64,000 nt of DNA from Saccharospirillum sp039982735. Lineage in GTDB: Bacteria; Pseudomonadota; Gammaproteobacteria; Pseudomonadales; Natronospirillaceae. The stretch is from NCBI RefSeq assembly GCF_039982735.1, contig NZ_JBDWXV010000017.1, positions 62,001 through 126,000 of the forward strand, read 5' to 3'. The translations under genes and the position numbers were made by a program. The notes below the pieces were generated by a model that did not search any database, was not told the DNA's origin, and saw only the letters and a list, made by a program, of their open reading frames with translations. Position 1 is the stretch's first letter. The number at the start of each line of letters is the position of its first letter. This document shows, piece by piece, positions 7,109 to 16,785 of the stretch.

Positions 7109-8746
7109 ATGGCACACCCCTGGTGGAAAACGTCTGTGGTCTATCAGATATACCCGCGCAGCTTTATGGACAGCAACGGCGATGGCATGGGGGATCTGAA
7201 TGGCATCATCAGCAAACTGGATTACCTTGCTCTGCTTGGTATCGACGTGATCTGGCTGTCACCGGTGTTCAAATCACCGATGGACGACAACGGCTATGAT
7301 ATTTCCGACTACGATGACATAGCACCCGAATTCGGCACCCTGGCCGATATGGAACGGCTGATAGCCGAGGCCCGGGTGCGCGATATCAAGATCATTATGG
7401 ATCTGGTGGTCAACCACAGCTCGGACGAGCACCTCTGGTTCGAGTCGGCTCGTCAATCCAAAGACAGCCCCTACCGCGATTACTACATCTGGCGCGACGC
7501 ACAGTCGGACGGCTCGCTGCCGAACGACATTCGCAGCTACTTCGGCGGCCCGGCCTGGACCTTCAATCCGGCCACCAACGATTATTATTTTCACCAGTTC
7601 TCAACCAAACAACCGGACCTGAACTGGGACAACCCGGCCGTTCCGGACGCCGTGCACGCAATGATGAACCGCTGGCTCGACCGCGGCATCGCCGGCTTTC
7701 GCATGGATGTTATCGACCTTATTGGCAAGGACGTCGACAACAACGTGCTCGCTAACGGCCCCACCCTGCACAGCCACTTAAAGGCCATGCACCAGGCCAC
7801 GCTAAAAGGCCGGGATGCCCTAACCGTGGGCGAAACCTGGAGTGTCACCCCCGAAACCGCCCAGTTGTATTCGGCTCCGGAACGCGAAGAATTATCGATG
7901 GTGTTCCAGTTTGAGCACATCGAACTGACCTTCGACCCGGTGCATGGCAAATGGCGCCCGCGGGAGTTTGATCTGGTTGCGCTCAAACACGTGTTCGCCA
8001 AATGGCAGACCGAACTCGAGGGCCAGGGCTGGAACTCCCTGTTCTGGAACAACCACGACCTGCCCCGAGCAGTCTCCAAATACGGCGATGATGGCGAGTA
8101 TCGGGAGGCCTCTGCCAAGGCGCTGGCCACCGTACTGCATGGCATGCAAGGCACGCCCTATGTCTACCAGGGTGAAGAGATAGGCATGACCAACGTGGCG
8201 TTCAAGGTGATTGAGGATTACCAGGACATCGAAACCCGCAACCTCTTTGCGGAACGGCTGGAACAGGGTGATGCGCCCGATGCGCTGATGGCCGCTATTC
8301 ACAAAAACAGCCGCGACAACGCCCGCACACCCATGCAGTGGGATGCCAGCGACAATGCCGGCTTCAGCTCTGCCAAGCCCTGGCTGAAAGTGAACCCGAA
8401 TTACCCCGAGATCAACGTTGAGGCCAGCCTGGAAGATCAGAACTCCATCTTCTATCACTATCAGCGGTTGATTCAGTTGCGTAAAACCAACCCCACCCTG
8501 ATAGACGGCCAGTTTAAACTGTTGCTGGCAGACCACCCTCAGGTATTCGCCTACCTGCGCAAGACCGATTCTGAAACATTATTGGTGGTGGGTAACCTTT
8601 CATCCGAACACTTGACCGTGCCACTGTCGGACAACCTGCGGTCCGATTCAGCGCAGGTTCTCGTTTGCAGCGGCACATCAAGAACCGGGCTGAGCCAAAG
8701 GGTCGAACTGGCCCCTTACGATGCTTTTATTATGTCGCTGGGTTAA
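7109..8746 (+). CDS. GH13 alpha-glucosidase, oligo-1,6-glucosidase (isomaltase) type
   Basis: The 545-aa protein is a full-length GH13 hydrolase of alpha-glucosides. A calcium-loop-like DSNGDGMGD lies at residues 21-29, and VNH (101-103) is conserved region I. The catalytic nucleophile is Asp200 in GFRMD, the acid/base Glu242 in GETW, and NNHD is conserved region IV. Val201 directly after the nucleophile is the residue associated with alpha-1,6 preference in characterised isomaltases. The start at 7109 (MAHPWWKTSVVYQIYPRSF) has AGGAG eight bases upstream; the ORF's earlier ATG has no such site. No sugar importer is adjacent. It overlaps the convergent MarR gene by 17 bp. Confidence 0.9.
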   Translation: MAHPWWKTSVVYQIYPRSFMDSNGDGMGDLNGIISKLDYLALLGIDVIWLSPVFKSPMDDNGYDISDYDDIAPEFGTLADMERLIAEARVRDIKIIMDLVVNHSSDEHLWFESARQSKDSPYRDYYIWRDAQSDGSLPNDIRSYFGGPAWTFNPATNDYYFHQFSTKQPDLNWDNPAVPDAVHAMMNRWLDRGIAGFRMDVIDLIGKDVDNNVLANGPTLHSHLKAMHQATLKGRDALTVGETWSVTPETAQLYSAPEREELSMVFQFEHIELTFDPVHGKWRPREFDLVALKHVFAKWQTELEGQGWNSLFWNNHDLPRAVSKYGDDGEYREASAKALATVLHGMQGTPYVYQGEEIGMTNVAFKVIEDYQDIETRNLFAERLEQGDAPDALMAAIHKNSRDNARTPMQWDASDNAGFSSAKPWLKVNPNYPEINVEASLEDQNSIFYHYQRLIQLRKTNPTLIDGQFKLLLADHPQVFAYLRKTDSETLLVVGNLSSEHLTVPLSDNLRSDSAQVLVCSGTSRTGLSQRVELAPYDAFIMSLG

Positions 8747-9206
8747 CGACGGCGGACTGGCCGAGCGCGTCTTCCAGCTTGGCCATCGCTTTCAATAAAG
8801 CACCGCGTTCAGCGCCGGACAAGGCAGAAAGCAACGAGGCCTCCCAGGCCTGAGCTTCGGGCAATAACTGATTGAGCAGAGCGCACCCGGCTTCGGTTAG
8901 CCGCAGGTGGTGGGCGCGCTGATCCTGCTGGTCCGGGCTGCGACTGATCAGTTGCCTATCCACGAGAACCTGCACGGCGCGCGAAACCCTGGCTTTATCC
9001 ATGCGGGTTGCATCCCGAATCTGCTTGGCAGTGAGCACCTCACACTGGTTCAGCCAGGCCAGCACCCGCCACTGCGCAATGGTCAGTGAATACGACGACT
9101 CATACAGATGCGCCAGTTGCTCGCTGATCTGATCCGCCAGGCGGTTGAGGCGGTAAGGCAGGAATTGGTCCAGATCGAACTGGGCGTCGCTGGCATAATG
9201 TGTCAT
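8730..9206 (-). CDS. MarR family transcriptional regulator
   Basis: This 158-aa protein has the MarR winged-helix core at about residues 40-110: LTIAQWRVLAWL, LTAKQIRDATRMDKARVSRAVQVLVDRQLI, then a wing with RSPDQQDQRAHHLRLTEAG. Such proteins are dimeric repressors released by small phenolic or lipophilic ligands. Its 3' end overlaps the 3' end of the GH13 gene by 17 bp. It is the last gene before the catabolic island and could control the decarboxylase/Tct operon or only itself; nothing in the sequence decides. Confidence 0.88.
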   Translation of the reverse strand: MTHYASDAQFDLDQFLPYRLNRLADQISEQLAHLYESSYSLTIAQWRVLAWLNQCEVLTAKQIRDATRMDKARVSRAVQVLVDRQLISRSPDQQDQRAHHLRLTEAGCALLNQLLPEAQAWEASLLSALSGAERGALLKAMAKLEDALGQSAVVNPAT

Positions 9207-9320
9207 GGGGTGTCTTTCCGGGTAGAGCCTGGCAGAATGGTTGCACAGGGAACCATTCAGGTCCAGTCACCAGACTGAACCTCTGCAAGACTCATCCAGA
9301 TCAGAGTAAGACTAACCTGG

Positions 9321-10313
9321 CTATATTTTAAAACTTTCCATGCTAGCTGGATGAAACAGCTCTTCAGGTGACACCAGACGACTCGACAATCCCTCTTTGT
9401 GATGCTGTGCCAGAAAGCGGGCCAGCGTTTCGCGGTTTTGCTCGAAGCCGTAAGACCAGAAGTCCTGACCCATCAATAGCCTGGCTGATCGCAACTGATC
9501 TTCCACGAAAGGCAGTGTCACTTTCGTCGCCGAGGTGTCGGTCAGATGCTGCAAGGCCACCTGTTTCGATTTCTCAAACGCCTTGAATACAGAGAAAGGT
9601 AGCCAGGGGTGCTGTGCCACCAGCGTTTTTCGAATGCCCAGGGTGTGCATGATCGGAAACAGCCCGGTGCGCTGATACCATGCTTTCGCTTCGGCCATCG
9701 GGTCGGCAAACAAATAACCAACATTCGGGTTGCCCTCAGTAAAACAAGACGGTGCACGGGGTCCGATAACCGCATCGAGCTCACCCATCGCCAGCATGTG
9801 GCTAATGGTTTCACCGTCAGGCACATTGACGACCTGAGTGCCCCCTGTCAGCTTGAGATTGATTTTCTCTACCCGGCCGGGCTCTTCATAGCCGCCCCGA
9901 ACCCAGGTAATGTCGTTGGGTTTAACACCATAGTCCTCTTCCAGAATCATTCGAACCCAGACGTTAGCGGTGAGTTGATATTCAGGCACCCCAACTCGCT
10001 TTCCTTTCAGGTCGGCCGGGGTCTCAATACCCCGGTCAGTGCGCACGTAGATCGACGTATGGCGGAACGCACGGGAAGGAAACACAGGCACCGCTATATA
10101 AGGGCAATCATTGTTCGCCGTTTTCACTGTGTAACTACTCATCGACAATTCAGTAATGTCAAAGTCTGCATGGCGAAACGCACGGAAAAAGATTTCTTCC
10201 GGATCATGCAGCATAAACACAGGGTCCAAGCCGTCTATCTGAACGTTGCCATCGACCAGAGGTCTCATCCGGTCGTAATTACCGATGGCGATTGATAGTG
10301 ACAGTTTGCTCAT
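9321..10313 (-). CDS. 4,5-dihydroxyphthalate decarboxylase-like protein (paralogue 1)
   Basis: The 330-aa protein has the pattern of the 4,5-dihydroxyphthalate decarboxylase family, a periplasmic-binding-protein-like fold used as a cytoplasmic enzyme. Visible are the opening SIAIGNYDRMRPLVDG, FDITELSMSSYTVK around residues 51-64 and LKGKRVGVPEYQLTANVWVR near 110-129. No signal peptide is present, which argues against a transport binding protein. In the family the enzyme removes a carboxylate from a dihydroxylated aromatic dicarboxylate. It is the last gene of a TctC-TctA-TctB-decarboxylase operon. Many family members are uncharacterised, so the substrate is open. A second copy is at 21612. 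Confidence 0.75.
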   Translation of the reverse strand: MSKLSLSIAIGNYDRMRPLVDGNVQIDGLDPVFMLHDPEEIFFRAFRHADFDITELSMSSYTVKTANNDCPYIAVPVFPSRAFRHTSIYVRTDRGIETPADLKGKRVGVPEYQLTANVWVRMILEEDYGVKPNDITWVRGGYEEPGRVEKINLKLTGGTQVVNVPDGETISHMLAMGELDAVIGPRAPSCFTEGNPNVGYLFADPMAEAKAWYQRTGLFPIMHTLGIRKTLVAQHPWLPFSVFKAFEKSKQVALQHLTDTSATKVTLPFVEDQLRSARLLMGQDFWSYGFEQNRETLARFLAQHHKEGLSSRLVSPEELFHPASMESFKI

Positions 10314-10349
10314 AGATCCGATTCCTCAGTTATCCCACCTGCCAAACGC

Positions 10350-10814
10350 TCAGCTAAGGTTGTTCAGTAACAGACCTGCATACAGTTCATAGTCCAGTAA
10401 CCAGACAAAAATGACCCACACAAAGGCCAGAGCGCCAATTGCTATGAGGGCAGAACGACGTTTGTCGTGCCCGGCACGCCAGGTCAGAAACGTAAAAATA
10501 TAGGCGGGGATGGTTATCAGGAAACCAAAGATAGACAGTGCAACGACCAGCCCCAGCAACCAACCCATCGACTTCAATTGCTTGAAGGTAATCGCTGTTT
10601 CGGTGGATGCGGGCAACTTACGCTGGTACCAGGCAACCAACTGAACGACGACGTCGGCCGCTGTCAATACAACAAAGACCCAGCCGATAAATCGAGGAAA
10701 CATGCCACTGGATCGGCCAAACCCCTGCGACAAGTAAAGTAGGGTGATGGCCAGCATCAGCATGAAACAAGAAATCAATACCGTCGGACGGGCCAGTGAA
10801 TTAAGCGTTGGCAT
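10350..10814 (-). CDS. tctB: TctB small permease subunit (TTT system 1)
   Basis: This 154-aa protein has four hydrophobic segments (about residues 10-28, 36-58, 78-105 and 120-145). It lies directly after and overlapping the TctA gene, which identifies it as the small membrane subunit of a tripartite tricarboxylate transporter. TctB proteins are poorly conserved, so context carries the call. The start overlaps the TctA stop, indicating translational coupling. Confidence 0.85.
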   Translation of the reverse strand: MPTLNSLARPTVLISCFMLMLAITLLYLSQGFGRSSGMFPRFIGWVFVVLTAADVVVQLVAWYQRKLPASTETAITFKQLKSMGWLLGLVVALSIFGFLITIPAYIFTFLTWRAGHDKRRSALIAIGALAFVWVIFVWLLDYELYAGLLLNNLS

Positions 10815-12300
10815 TGCGTACCCTCCTGCGAATCCGCCCTAAAACAGGTAATGCCAGTGCCATGACAATAATCATAAAAATTACCAGACTTGTCGTGTCT
10901 CGAAAAAATCCGGTCCAGTCGCTGCGGAACATCAGCATCGACTGGATAAAGTTGCGTTCCATCATCCCGCCCAGAACAATGGCAATGACCAGGGTAATTC
11001 GTGGATAATCCAGCCGGATCATGACATAACCGATGACACCAAACACAGCGGCCATGATCACATCACCCAGGGAACCCTCCAGGGCATAAGCCCCTACCAG
11101 AGCGACACTCAATACAGTCGGGATCAATATAGACGAGTCAATAAAGGTGATTTTGATCAGGTACTTCGTCGCCACAGCAATCACACAGGCCGAAGCTATT
11201 GTTGCCAGCAACAAGGCAATGATCAATACCAGTAAGCTCCATTCACGCTCAATCAGAAGCAATGGGCCAGGCTGCATGCCGTGCAAAACCAGCACACCCA
11301 GAAACAACGCCATTTCAGCGCTACCGGGTATGCCAAATGCCAGAGTAGGAATCAGGGAGCCCCCGTCTTTGGCATTGTTTGCGGCTTCCGGGGCTATAAC
11401 GCCGCGGATATCACCCTTGCCAAACTGCGAGCTGTCACGGCTCGATTGCACCGTAAATGAATAAGACAGAAATGAGGCGACTGTTCCACCAACACCCGGA
11501 ACGATACCTACCAGAGTACCGATAAACGAACCGCTGAGAACAGTTCTGGGATGCTTGAAAACCGCTTTGAATCCCGCCCCTACACCCTTCACCTCGCCCA
11601 ACTCATTGCGATCAACTTTGGAGATGGCTCCACCCTCGACCATTAACCGGATCATCTCGGCAATCGCAAAGAGTCCGATCAGAGCGGGGACCAGTTTAAT
11701 GCCATCCCACAGGTAATCGATGCCTGCGGTAAACCGCAAAGTACCGCCCATGTCGTCGTAACCAACGAAGCCGATAAACAGCCCCAAGGCGGCGGCGATC
11801 AGGCCACGCAACATATTGTTATTGGAAATGGTCAGTGAAACCAGACCTAGAACAGCCAGCATAAAAAAAGCCGGAGGGCCGAATAACAACACAAGCGACT
11901 TGGCCATGGGCAGTATCGCAACCAAGACAACCACCCCGACAATACCACCCAGAGAGGATGCGGTTGCCGCTGCCCCGATGGCCAGCCCGGCCTTTCCCTG
12001 TCGGGTCAGAGGGTAGCCGTCAAAACAGGTCGCGGCATTGGGCGCAGTGCCAGGTGCATTTAACAGAATGGCCGTAACAGAACCACCAATGGCGCTCGAC
12101 CCCATAATACCACCCATCAATGTGATGGCTTGTTCAGGCTCCATACCAAAGGTCAGAGGTAGCAACAGCGCTATGGCTGTCGCACCACCCAAACCGGGGA
12201 TAATGCCGAACAAAAGGCCCACCAGGACCCCCAGCATCAAATACATTAGGGTGACACCGTCGGCGAGATACAGCGTCGCCGTCACAAAAGAGTCGAGCAT
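10801..12300 (-). CDS. tctA: TctA large permease subunit (TTT system 1)
   Basis: The 499-aa integral membrane protein has about eleven membrane segments and TctA family motifs: GIIPGLGGATAIALLLPLTFG (about 33-53), GSVTAILLNAPGTAPNAATCFDGYPL (73-98), and the repeated GIVPGVGGTVASF and PTLAFGIPGSAEMA in the second half. It forms the sodium- or proton-coupled channel for a carboxylate captured by TctC. Order in the operon is tctC, tctA, tctB, decarboxylase. Confidence 0.93.
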   Translation of the reverse strand: MLDSFVTATLYLADGVTLMYLMLGVLVGLLFGIIPGLGGATAIALLLPLTFGMEPEQAITLMGGIMGSSAIGGSVTAILLNAPGTAPNAATCFDGYPLTRQGKAGLAIGAAATASSLGGIVGVVVLVAILPMAKSLVLLFGPPAFFMLAVLGLVSLTISNNNMLRGLIAAALGLFIGFVGYDDMGGTLRFTAGIDYLWDGIKLVPALIGLFAIAEMIRLMVEGGAISKVDRNELGEVKGVGAGFKAVFKHPRTVLSGSFIGTLVGIVPGVGGTVASFLSYSFTVQSSRDSSQFGKGDIRGVIAPEAANNAKDGGSLIPTLAFGIPGSAEMALFLGVLVLHGMQPGPLLLIEREWSLLVLIIALLLATIASACVIAVATKYLIKITFIDSSILIPTVLSVALVGAYALEGSLGDVIMAAVFGVIGYVMIRLDYPRITLVIAIVLGGMMERNFIQSMLMFRSDWTGFFRDTTSLVIFMIIVMALALPVLGRIRRRVRNANA

Positions 12301-12318
12301 GGGTATTGGTTCCGCTGA

Positions 12319-13278
12319 TCAGTTAGGGTTTTGCAGACTGGTAGTGAAACGCTCGTAGAACTCAAAGCTGCTGGAAATGTCGGCCGCGGTATCAGCACCG
12401 TTCATCGGAGACATGTTCATACCAATGCTCCTGGCGTATTCCAGATACTCTTCATTCTGCACCACGTCCATGAACGCGGAGCGTAACTGCGCGAGGGTTG
12501 CGTCATCGATTCCCGGAGGACCGGCGATGGAGCGCTGCAAGTTCAATGGCGTTAAACCCGGGTATCCTGCTTCGGCAAATGTCGGAACGCCTTCAAACAG
12601 GCTCTGGTTACCGGACATGGCCAGTGCACGAACGTCACCGGATTCCAGATAAGGGGTTACGGACGACACAGGCGCCATACTGACCTGGCCATCACCCCGG
12701 ATCAATCCCACGATTGCATCGGTTGTACCACCATAACCAGACAAATAGATGGGGTCTTTCTCGGCCAGACCCAGTTCACTGGCCGTGATCTGCAGCGCTG
12801 CGAGCACGGTAGAGCCGTAACCGGTCGACGTAATGATCAGGTCATCCACCGCAATCAGATCATCGAGCGTTTGAATGTCCGAGTCAGCAGCAACAATCAG
12901 CACATAGTCGTCCGACTCCAGACGGCCAATCCAGCTGAGTTCCCGCAAATCGTAGCCAACTTCCTCACCGAGAATGGCCGGCAACGCAAAGCCCGGCAGG
13001 TTAAAAATACCCAGTGTCAGGCCATCCGGTTCAGACCGACTCACTTCAGTGGAACCGCGCTGGCCACCCGCACCCGGAATATTCTCGGTAATAACGTTAG
13101 CGCCACCCAGAGCTTCACTGAAGTAGGGAGCGAAGCCCCTGACTGCGCGATCGAAACCACCACCAGGGCCATAAGGAACAACAATGGATACGGTGTCAGA
13201 CGGATCAACATCGGCCTGAGCACCCGACATGAGTGCAATGCCGGCAACTGCCGACAGCAAGGCTGTTTTAATTTTCAT
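12319..13278 (-). CDS. tctC: TctC/Bug-type substrate-binding protein (TTT system 1)
   Basis: The 319-aa protein begins with a signal peptide ending near AQA (residue 22). It has the Bug-family ligand motif VPYGPGGGFDRAVRGFAPYF around residues 34-53. These periplasmic proteins bind carboxylates such as citrate, phthalate isomers or nicotinate and deliver them to TctAB. It is the first gene of the operon; AAAGGTAG precedes the ATG. Upstream is a 390-bp region with operator-like palindromes and then a LysR gene. Confidence 0.92.
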   Translation of the reverse strand: MKIKTALLSAVAGIALMSGAQADVDPSDTVSIVVPYGPGGGFDRAVRGFAPYFSEALGGANVITENIPGAGGQRGSTEVSRSEPDGLTLGIFNLPGFALPAILGEEVGYDLRELSWIGRLESDDYVLIVAADSDIQTLDDLIAVDDLIITSTGYGSTVLAALQITASELGLAEKDPIYLSGYGGTTDAIVGLIRGDGQVSMAPVSSVTPYLESGDVRALAMSGNQSLFEGVPTFAEAGYPGLTPLNLQRSIAGPPGIDDATLAQLRSAFMDVVQNEEYLEYARSIGMNMSPMNGADTAADISSSFEFYERFTTSLQNPN

Positions 13279-13668
13279 AGACCACTACCTTTATTTGTTG
13301 TTGTCAGGTTTTGCGTCAATTACCGGACCAAAGCGAGATCCGCCAGGCCAGTCGGTCCTTCATGAGGAACGTCGTTCGACCATGAGCAAAAGCTACGCTC
13401 CTAGTTGTCGCTTGGAAAATGAAATTTAGACGTTTTTATATATCTAAATCGATATATTAGATTTACCTACCTGCTTATGACAATACCCTATATAGGACCA
13501 AGCTCGCAGGAAGAACTATTTTTCGAGCGACAGCGCTGATGGAACGCTCTGTTCACCGCTGCAAATATTGACATGCATCAAGGAACGCACGTTCTCTGAC
13601 CTGACCATAGCTCGGCGGCACAAAACGCTGGTAGGGAAAATGACTCAGAACGAAACGTTTTCGATATA
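13279..13668. promoter_or_regulatory. Intergenic control region between LysR gene and tctC (system 1)
   Basis: The 390-bp region has no credible gene. It holds an AT-rich inverted repeat, ATCTAA (13442-13447) and TTAGAT (13457-13462), a spacing typical of LysR-type sites. Downstream lies the perfect palindrome CCTATATAGG (13487-13496). The latter resembles the TATATAGGG core of the 31476 operator but is one base shorter overall, so shared regulation is uncertain. Confidence 0.4.
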
Positions 13669-14622
13669 TCAGGGTGTGTGCATGCTCTGTATAACCAGGC
13701 GTACCTGGTCCATCAGGAGGCGTTGAGCCTCGCTTGGATGGCTGTCAACACGGGTTGCGATGCCTACGGGTCCCAGAGTGGATGAGAAGTCATAGGGAAG
13801 TTCGGCGAGTCGCCCTTCGTTGATATCAGCATCAACAGCCCCATGCGAGATGAGCCAGACAGTATCAGTATCACGCACATAAGAACGGCCAAATGCATGA
13901 GAGATGGTTTCGATGCGATTCGCGTTGGGTCGAATACCGTTCAGTATCATGAACTGATCAACGAGGCTGCGAATCACGGAGTCCGGAGGTGGCATCAGTA
14001 TTGGGTAATCGGAAAGCACTTCCAGCGATATCAGTGACTCTTTGAGTACCGGATGCCCTGGCCGCACTACGATGGCGACGCGTTCCTGATACAGTTGCTC
14101 GAACACCAGACCCTGCATCTGCGCAGGTGTAGACAACCGTCCTACCACCAGATCCAGTTCCGACATGCGCAATGCATCGAGCAACATTTTGTTGCTACTA
14201 TTTAGCAAGGTGATATCGGCGTAAGGCATCATGGCTTTAAAGGCACGCAACGCTTTGGGCATGACGGTGGTCGCGACCGTTGGCAATACGCCAATAACAA
14301 CCGGCGAATGCTCTGCTCTGCTGGAAGCACTGACCCGGTCAATACCCTCACGCAAGGCATCGGTACTGTTCAGGGCATAGCGTAAAAACACCTCACCGAA
14401 GCGGGTCAGTTCGACACCCTTGCGCTGGCGATTAAGCAGCTCAACGCCAAGCATCTCCTCAAGCTCGCGCAATTTCTTTGAAACGGCAGGCTGAGTAAGC
14501 GACAGATAGTCGGCAGCCCGGACCACCCCACCCTGTCGAACCACCTCAATGAAGCATTGCAAATGCCGGAATTTGATCCGGTTGTCGATGATCGGGCTTT
14601 TGGGTGTGTGTAAGGTAGACAT
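13669..14622 (-). CDS. LysR family transcriptional regulator
   Basis: The 317-aa protein has an N-terminal LysR HTH: residues 17-75 include FRHLQCFIEVVRQGGVVRAADYLSLTQPAVSKKLRELEE (read across the domain). A substrate-binding domain follows from about residue 105. The FRHLQCFIEV opening is seen in PcaQ/GbpR-type regulators of aromatic and sugar catabolism. It lies directly upstream of, and on the same strand as, the tctCAB-decarboxylase operon and is the most likely activator of it. Confidence 0.9.
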   Translation of the reverse strand: MSTLHTPKSPIIDNRIKFRHLQCFIEVVRQGGVVRAADYLSLTQPAVSKKLRELEEMLGVELLNRQRKGVELTRFGEVFLRYALNSTDALREGIDRVSASSRAEHSPVVIGVLPTVATTVMPKALRAFKAMMPYADITLLNSSNKMLLDALRMSELDLVVGRLSTPAQMQGLVFEQLYQERVAIVVRPGHPVLKESLISLEVLSDYPILMPPPDSVIRSLVDQFMILNGIRPNANRIETISHAFGRSYVRDTDTVWLISHGAVDADINEGRLAELPYDFSSTLGPVGIATRVDSHPSEAQRLLMDQVRLVIQSMHTP

Positions 14623-14709
14623 AGTGTGTAATTACTCACCTTGGCAGCGGCAAGCATAGCAGATACGGGCTCGGGTAAGCCCGCAATTACAGAACCGCCC
14701 GGGGCACGA

Positions 14710-15534
14710 TCAGAAGGGACGATAGCCCAGTCTCTGAGAGACCGCGCGGGCGGTATCCTGAACATGGGGCACGTAGCGCATGATGGTATCGTCGTCCATC
14801 CGGTGAATCGGGCCCGCCAGCCCCATGCCAGCGACTACCTCACCGTTCATATTGAAAATGGGGGCCGCTATGCACCTCATACCAACTTCGCTTTCCTGAT
14901 CTTCAACACAATATCCCTGAGCGCGGATCTTGAGCAATTTCTTGCGCAGCTGCTCCGGGTCGGTGATGGTGAAATTCGTTCTCCGTTCGATTGGACCCGA
15001 CAGCGCCTTATCCATCTCGACATCGCTCTTGAAAGCCAGCATCACCTGGCCTTCACCGGTACAGAGGGAGCCCTTTCGAACACCAATATCCGACTGCATG
15101 CGAATGGCATGGGTGCTCTCAAAGTGGAACAGATACACCACCTCCGGACCATCCAGCACGCCGAGCAAAACGGTTTCATTCAATTCGCTCTTCAGTTCCT
15201 GCAGGATTGGTCTGGCAACACTGGGCACATCCAGACGCCGGCGCACCAGACCGCCCAGACTGAACAGGGTCAGCCCCAGGCGATACTTGTCGTTGGCCGG
15301 GTTCTTTTCCAGCAGGCCGCCAATCACCAGTGTGGTCGCCATCCGGTGCACCGTGCTCTTGGCTAGCCCCAACCGCTTGGACAGTTCGCTTATCCCCAGC
15401 TCAACGTCTTTTTCACTGAAGGTTTTCAGCAGCGCAATGGCATTGGCCAGTGAGGACAACCCACGGCTCTTTTTGTCATCGACCTTGCTTTCCGCTTTTT
15501 CAGTCGCTTGATTGATGCGTCGTAATTCGCTCAT
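14710..15534 (-). CDS. IclR family transcriptional regulator (paralogue 1)
   Basis: The 274-aa protein has an IclR winged helix (residues about 28-90: SLANAIALLKTF, ISELSKRLGLAKSTVHRMATTL, LLEKNPANDKYRLG) and a GAF-like effector domain with LCTGEGQVMLAF and VEDQESEVGMRCIAAPIF. The start at 15534 is chosen because AAGGA precedes it; the longer ORF adds 41 residues with no family match. It is closely similar to the second IclR at 48132, especially in the recognition-helix region, so the two may bind related operators. It ends the minus-strand tctCAB-cupin-EamA run. Confidence 0.9.
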   Translation of the reverse strand: MSELRRINQATEKAESKVDDKKSRGLSSLANAIALLKTFSEKDVELGISELSKRLGLAKSTVHRMATTLVIGGLLEKNPANDKYRLGLTLFSLGGLVRRRLDVPSVARPILQELKSELNETVLLGVLDGPEVVYLFHFESTHAIRMQSDIGVRKGSLCTGEGQVMLAFKSDVEMDKALSGPIERRTNFTITDPEQLRKKLLKIRAQGYCVEDQESEVGMRCIAAPIFNMNGEVVAGMGLAGPIHRMDDDTIMRYVPHVQDTARAVSQRLGYRPF

Positions 15535-15666
15535 GCTGTCCTTGTATTCTTCATCAGTCAGTCCCGCCAGAGCCCCGGCCGGGCCTGTAAACGTATTTTG
15601 GGTCTGAACTATACCGATATGAGCGAAAAATAACCAGACGACGCCCGAACCAGGCAACCGCCTGAC

Positions 15667-16671
15667 TCAGGGCCAGCTAAACTCGACCAGCCGCATGATA
15701 CCGTCCGGAAGCTGTAAGTTAGCGGTTACTATCTCTGTCGATACCGACAAGCCCAACACACCAAGCATGGTTACCAGAACGCCCAGAACCACCCAGGCCC
15801 CAAAGACTTCCGTATCACGGTTGATTAACCAACCGAATATTACCCGGAATACCACCGAGGTAGACTGGATCGGGGTGACCACCGACACCGGTGCAATGGC
15901 CAGCGCCATGTATCTGAACATTTGCGAGAAACCAACCAGTATGGCCGCCAGTGAAAACCAGCGAACAGATGATTGTCCCACCTCACGAACATGCTTCCAG
16001 CGTCCGGGAAGCAACAGAATCAGGCCAATGACCAGCGCTGCTGACGAGTACGAAATAAGCCCTCCCCAGAAGCTGGTACCGGGGCCCTGTGATTCCAGCC
16101 CCATACGCACCAGGATCGGGCTAGAACCGTATGCAACAGCTGACAACAAGGCAAAGCTGTAGCCCTCCCGGTAACTGGGTTCAAACTCCGGGTGTTTCGG
16201 TTTTGGTTCCCCCTCCTTAGCCGGTTTCGGCTTTTTGAAGGTAGCTTTTGACGTGAAATAAGCGCCCATTAGAATAAGAACGATGCCTGCAACTTTGAGT
16301 GGTGTTAGCACCTCGCCCAAAAACACGATGGCCAGAACGAGCGCCAATATCAGATTCGATTGCTTCCAGGGGCCTGACAGATTGCCGCCGATCGCTTTGG
16401 TCGAGCGATAATTGCAGTAACGACCGATCACGAAGTGCAATACCCCAGCTGCCGCCAACCATAGAAAGGCTTCGGTGGTTAAACCAGTAACCGCCCCGAT
16501 ATTCCCGGTTACCAGTATCATTACCAGGAAGAAAGGCACACCAACGGGAACCGTAATGGCCAGCGCCTGCAGAACGGACCCACTCAGTACACCACGACGA
16601 ACACTGGCATTATTAAACCCAAAGGTTATCGCTGACAGCAACGCGAGAAAACCACCCAACATAGAAATCAC
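15667..16671 (-). CDS. EamA-type (DMT superfamily) membrane transporter
   Basis: This 334-aa protein has ten hydrophobic segments in two five-helix halves, with a hydrophilic Lys/Pro/Glu-rich loop (KPKPAKEGEPKPKHPE, about residues 150-167) between them. This is the EamA drug/metabolite transporter layout. It follows the two cupin genes on the same strand and precedes the IclR gene, so it may export or import a pathway intermediate. The substrate is unknown. Confidence 0.85.
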   Translation of the reverse strand: MISMLGGFLALLSAITFGFNNASVRRGVLSGSVLQALAITVPVGVPFFLVMILVTGNIGAVTGLTTEAFLWLAAAGVLHFVIGRYCNYRSTKAIGGNLSGPWKQSNLILALVLAIVFLGEVLTPLKVAGIVLILMGAYFTSKATFKKPKPAKEGEPKPKHPEFEPSYREGYSFALLSAVAYGSSPILVRMGLESQGPGTSFWGGLISYSSAALVIGLILLLPGRWKHVREVGQSSVRWFSLAAILVGFSQMFRYMALAIAPVSVVTPIQSTSVVFRVIFGWLINRDTEVFGAWVVLGVLVTMLGVLGLSVSTEIVTANLQLPDGIMRLVEFSWP

Positions 16672-16730
16672 TCCGGTTTATGGAGACAACAGAAACCGCC
16701 GCCCTGTCGAATACAACGGCGGAAGATGAC

Positions 16731-16750
16731 CCGGAGTATGAATGCTCCGG
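16731..16750. other. Hairpin between cupin A1 and EamA genes
   Basis: CCGGAG and CTCCGG are 6-bp arms with an 8-base loop in the 114-bp gap. No T-run; could be mRNA processing or partial termination. Confidence 0.25.
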
Positions 16751-16785
16751 CGAAATTAATACGGTCAGGCTATTGAATTGAATGG

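Noticed and set aside
9609..10295. A 228-codon plus-strand frame opposite the decarboxylase-like gene
   Set aside because: Composition is not protein-like and the opposite strand holds a full family match with a better start.
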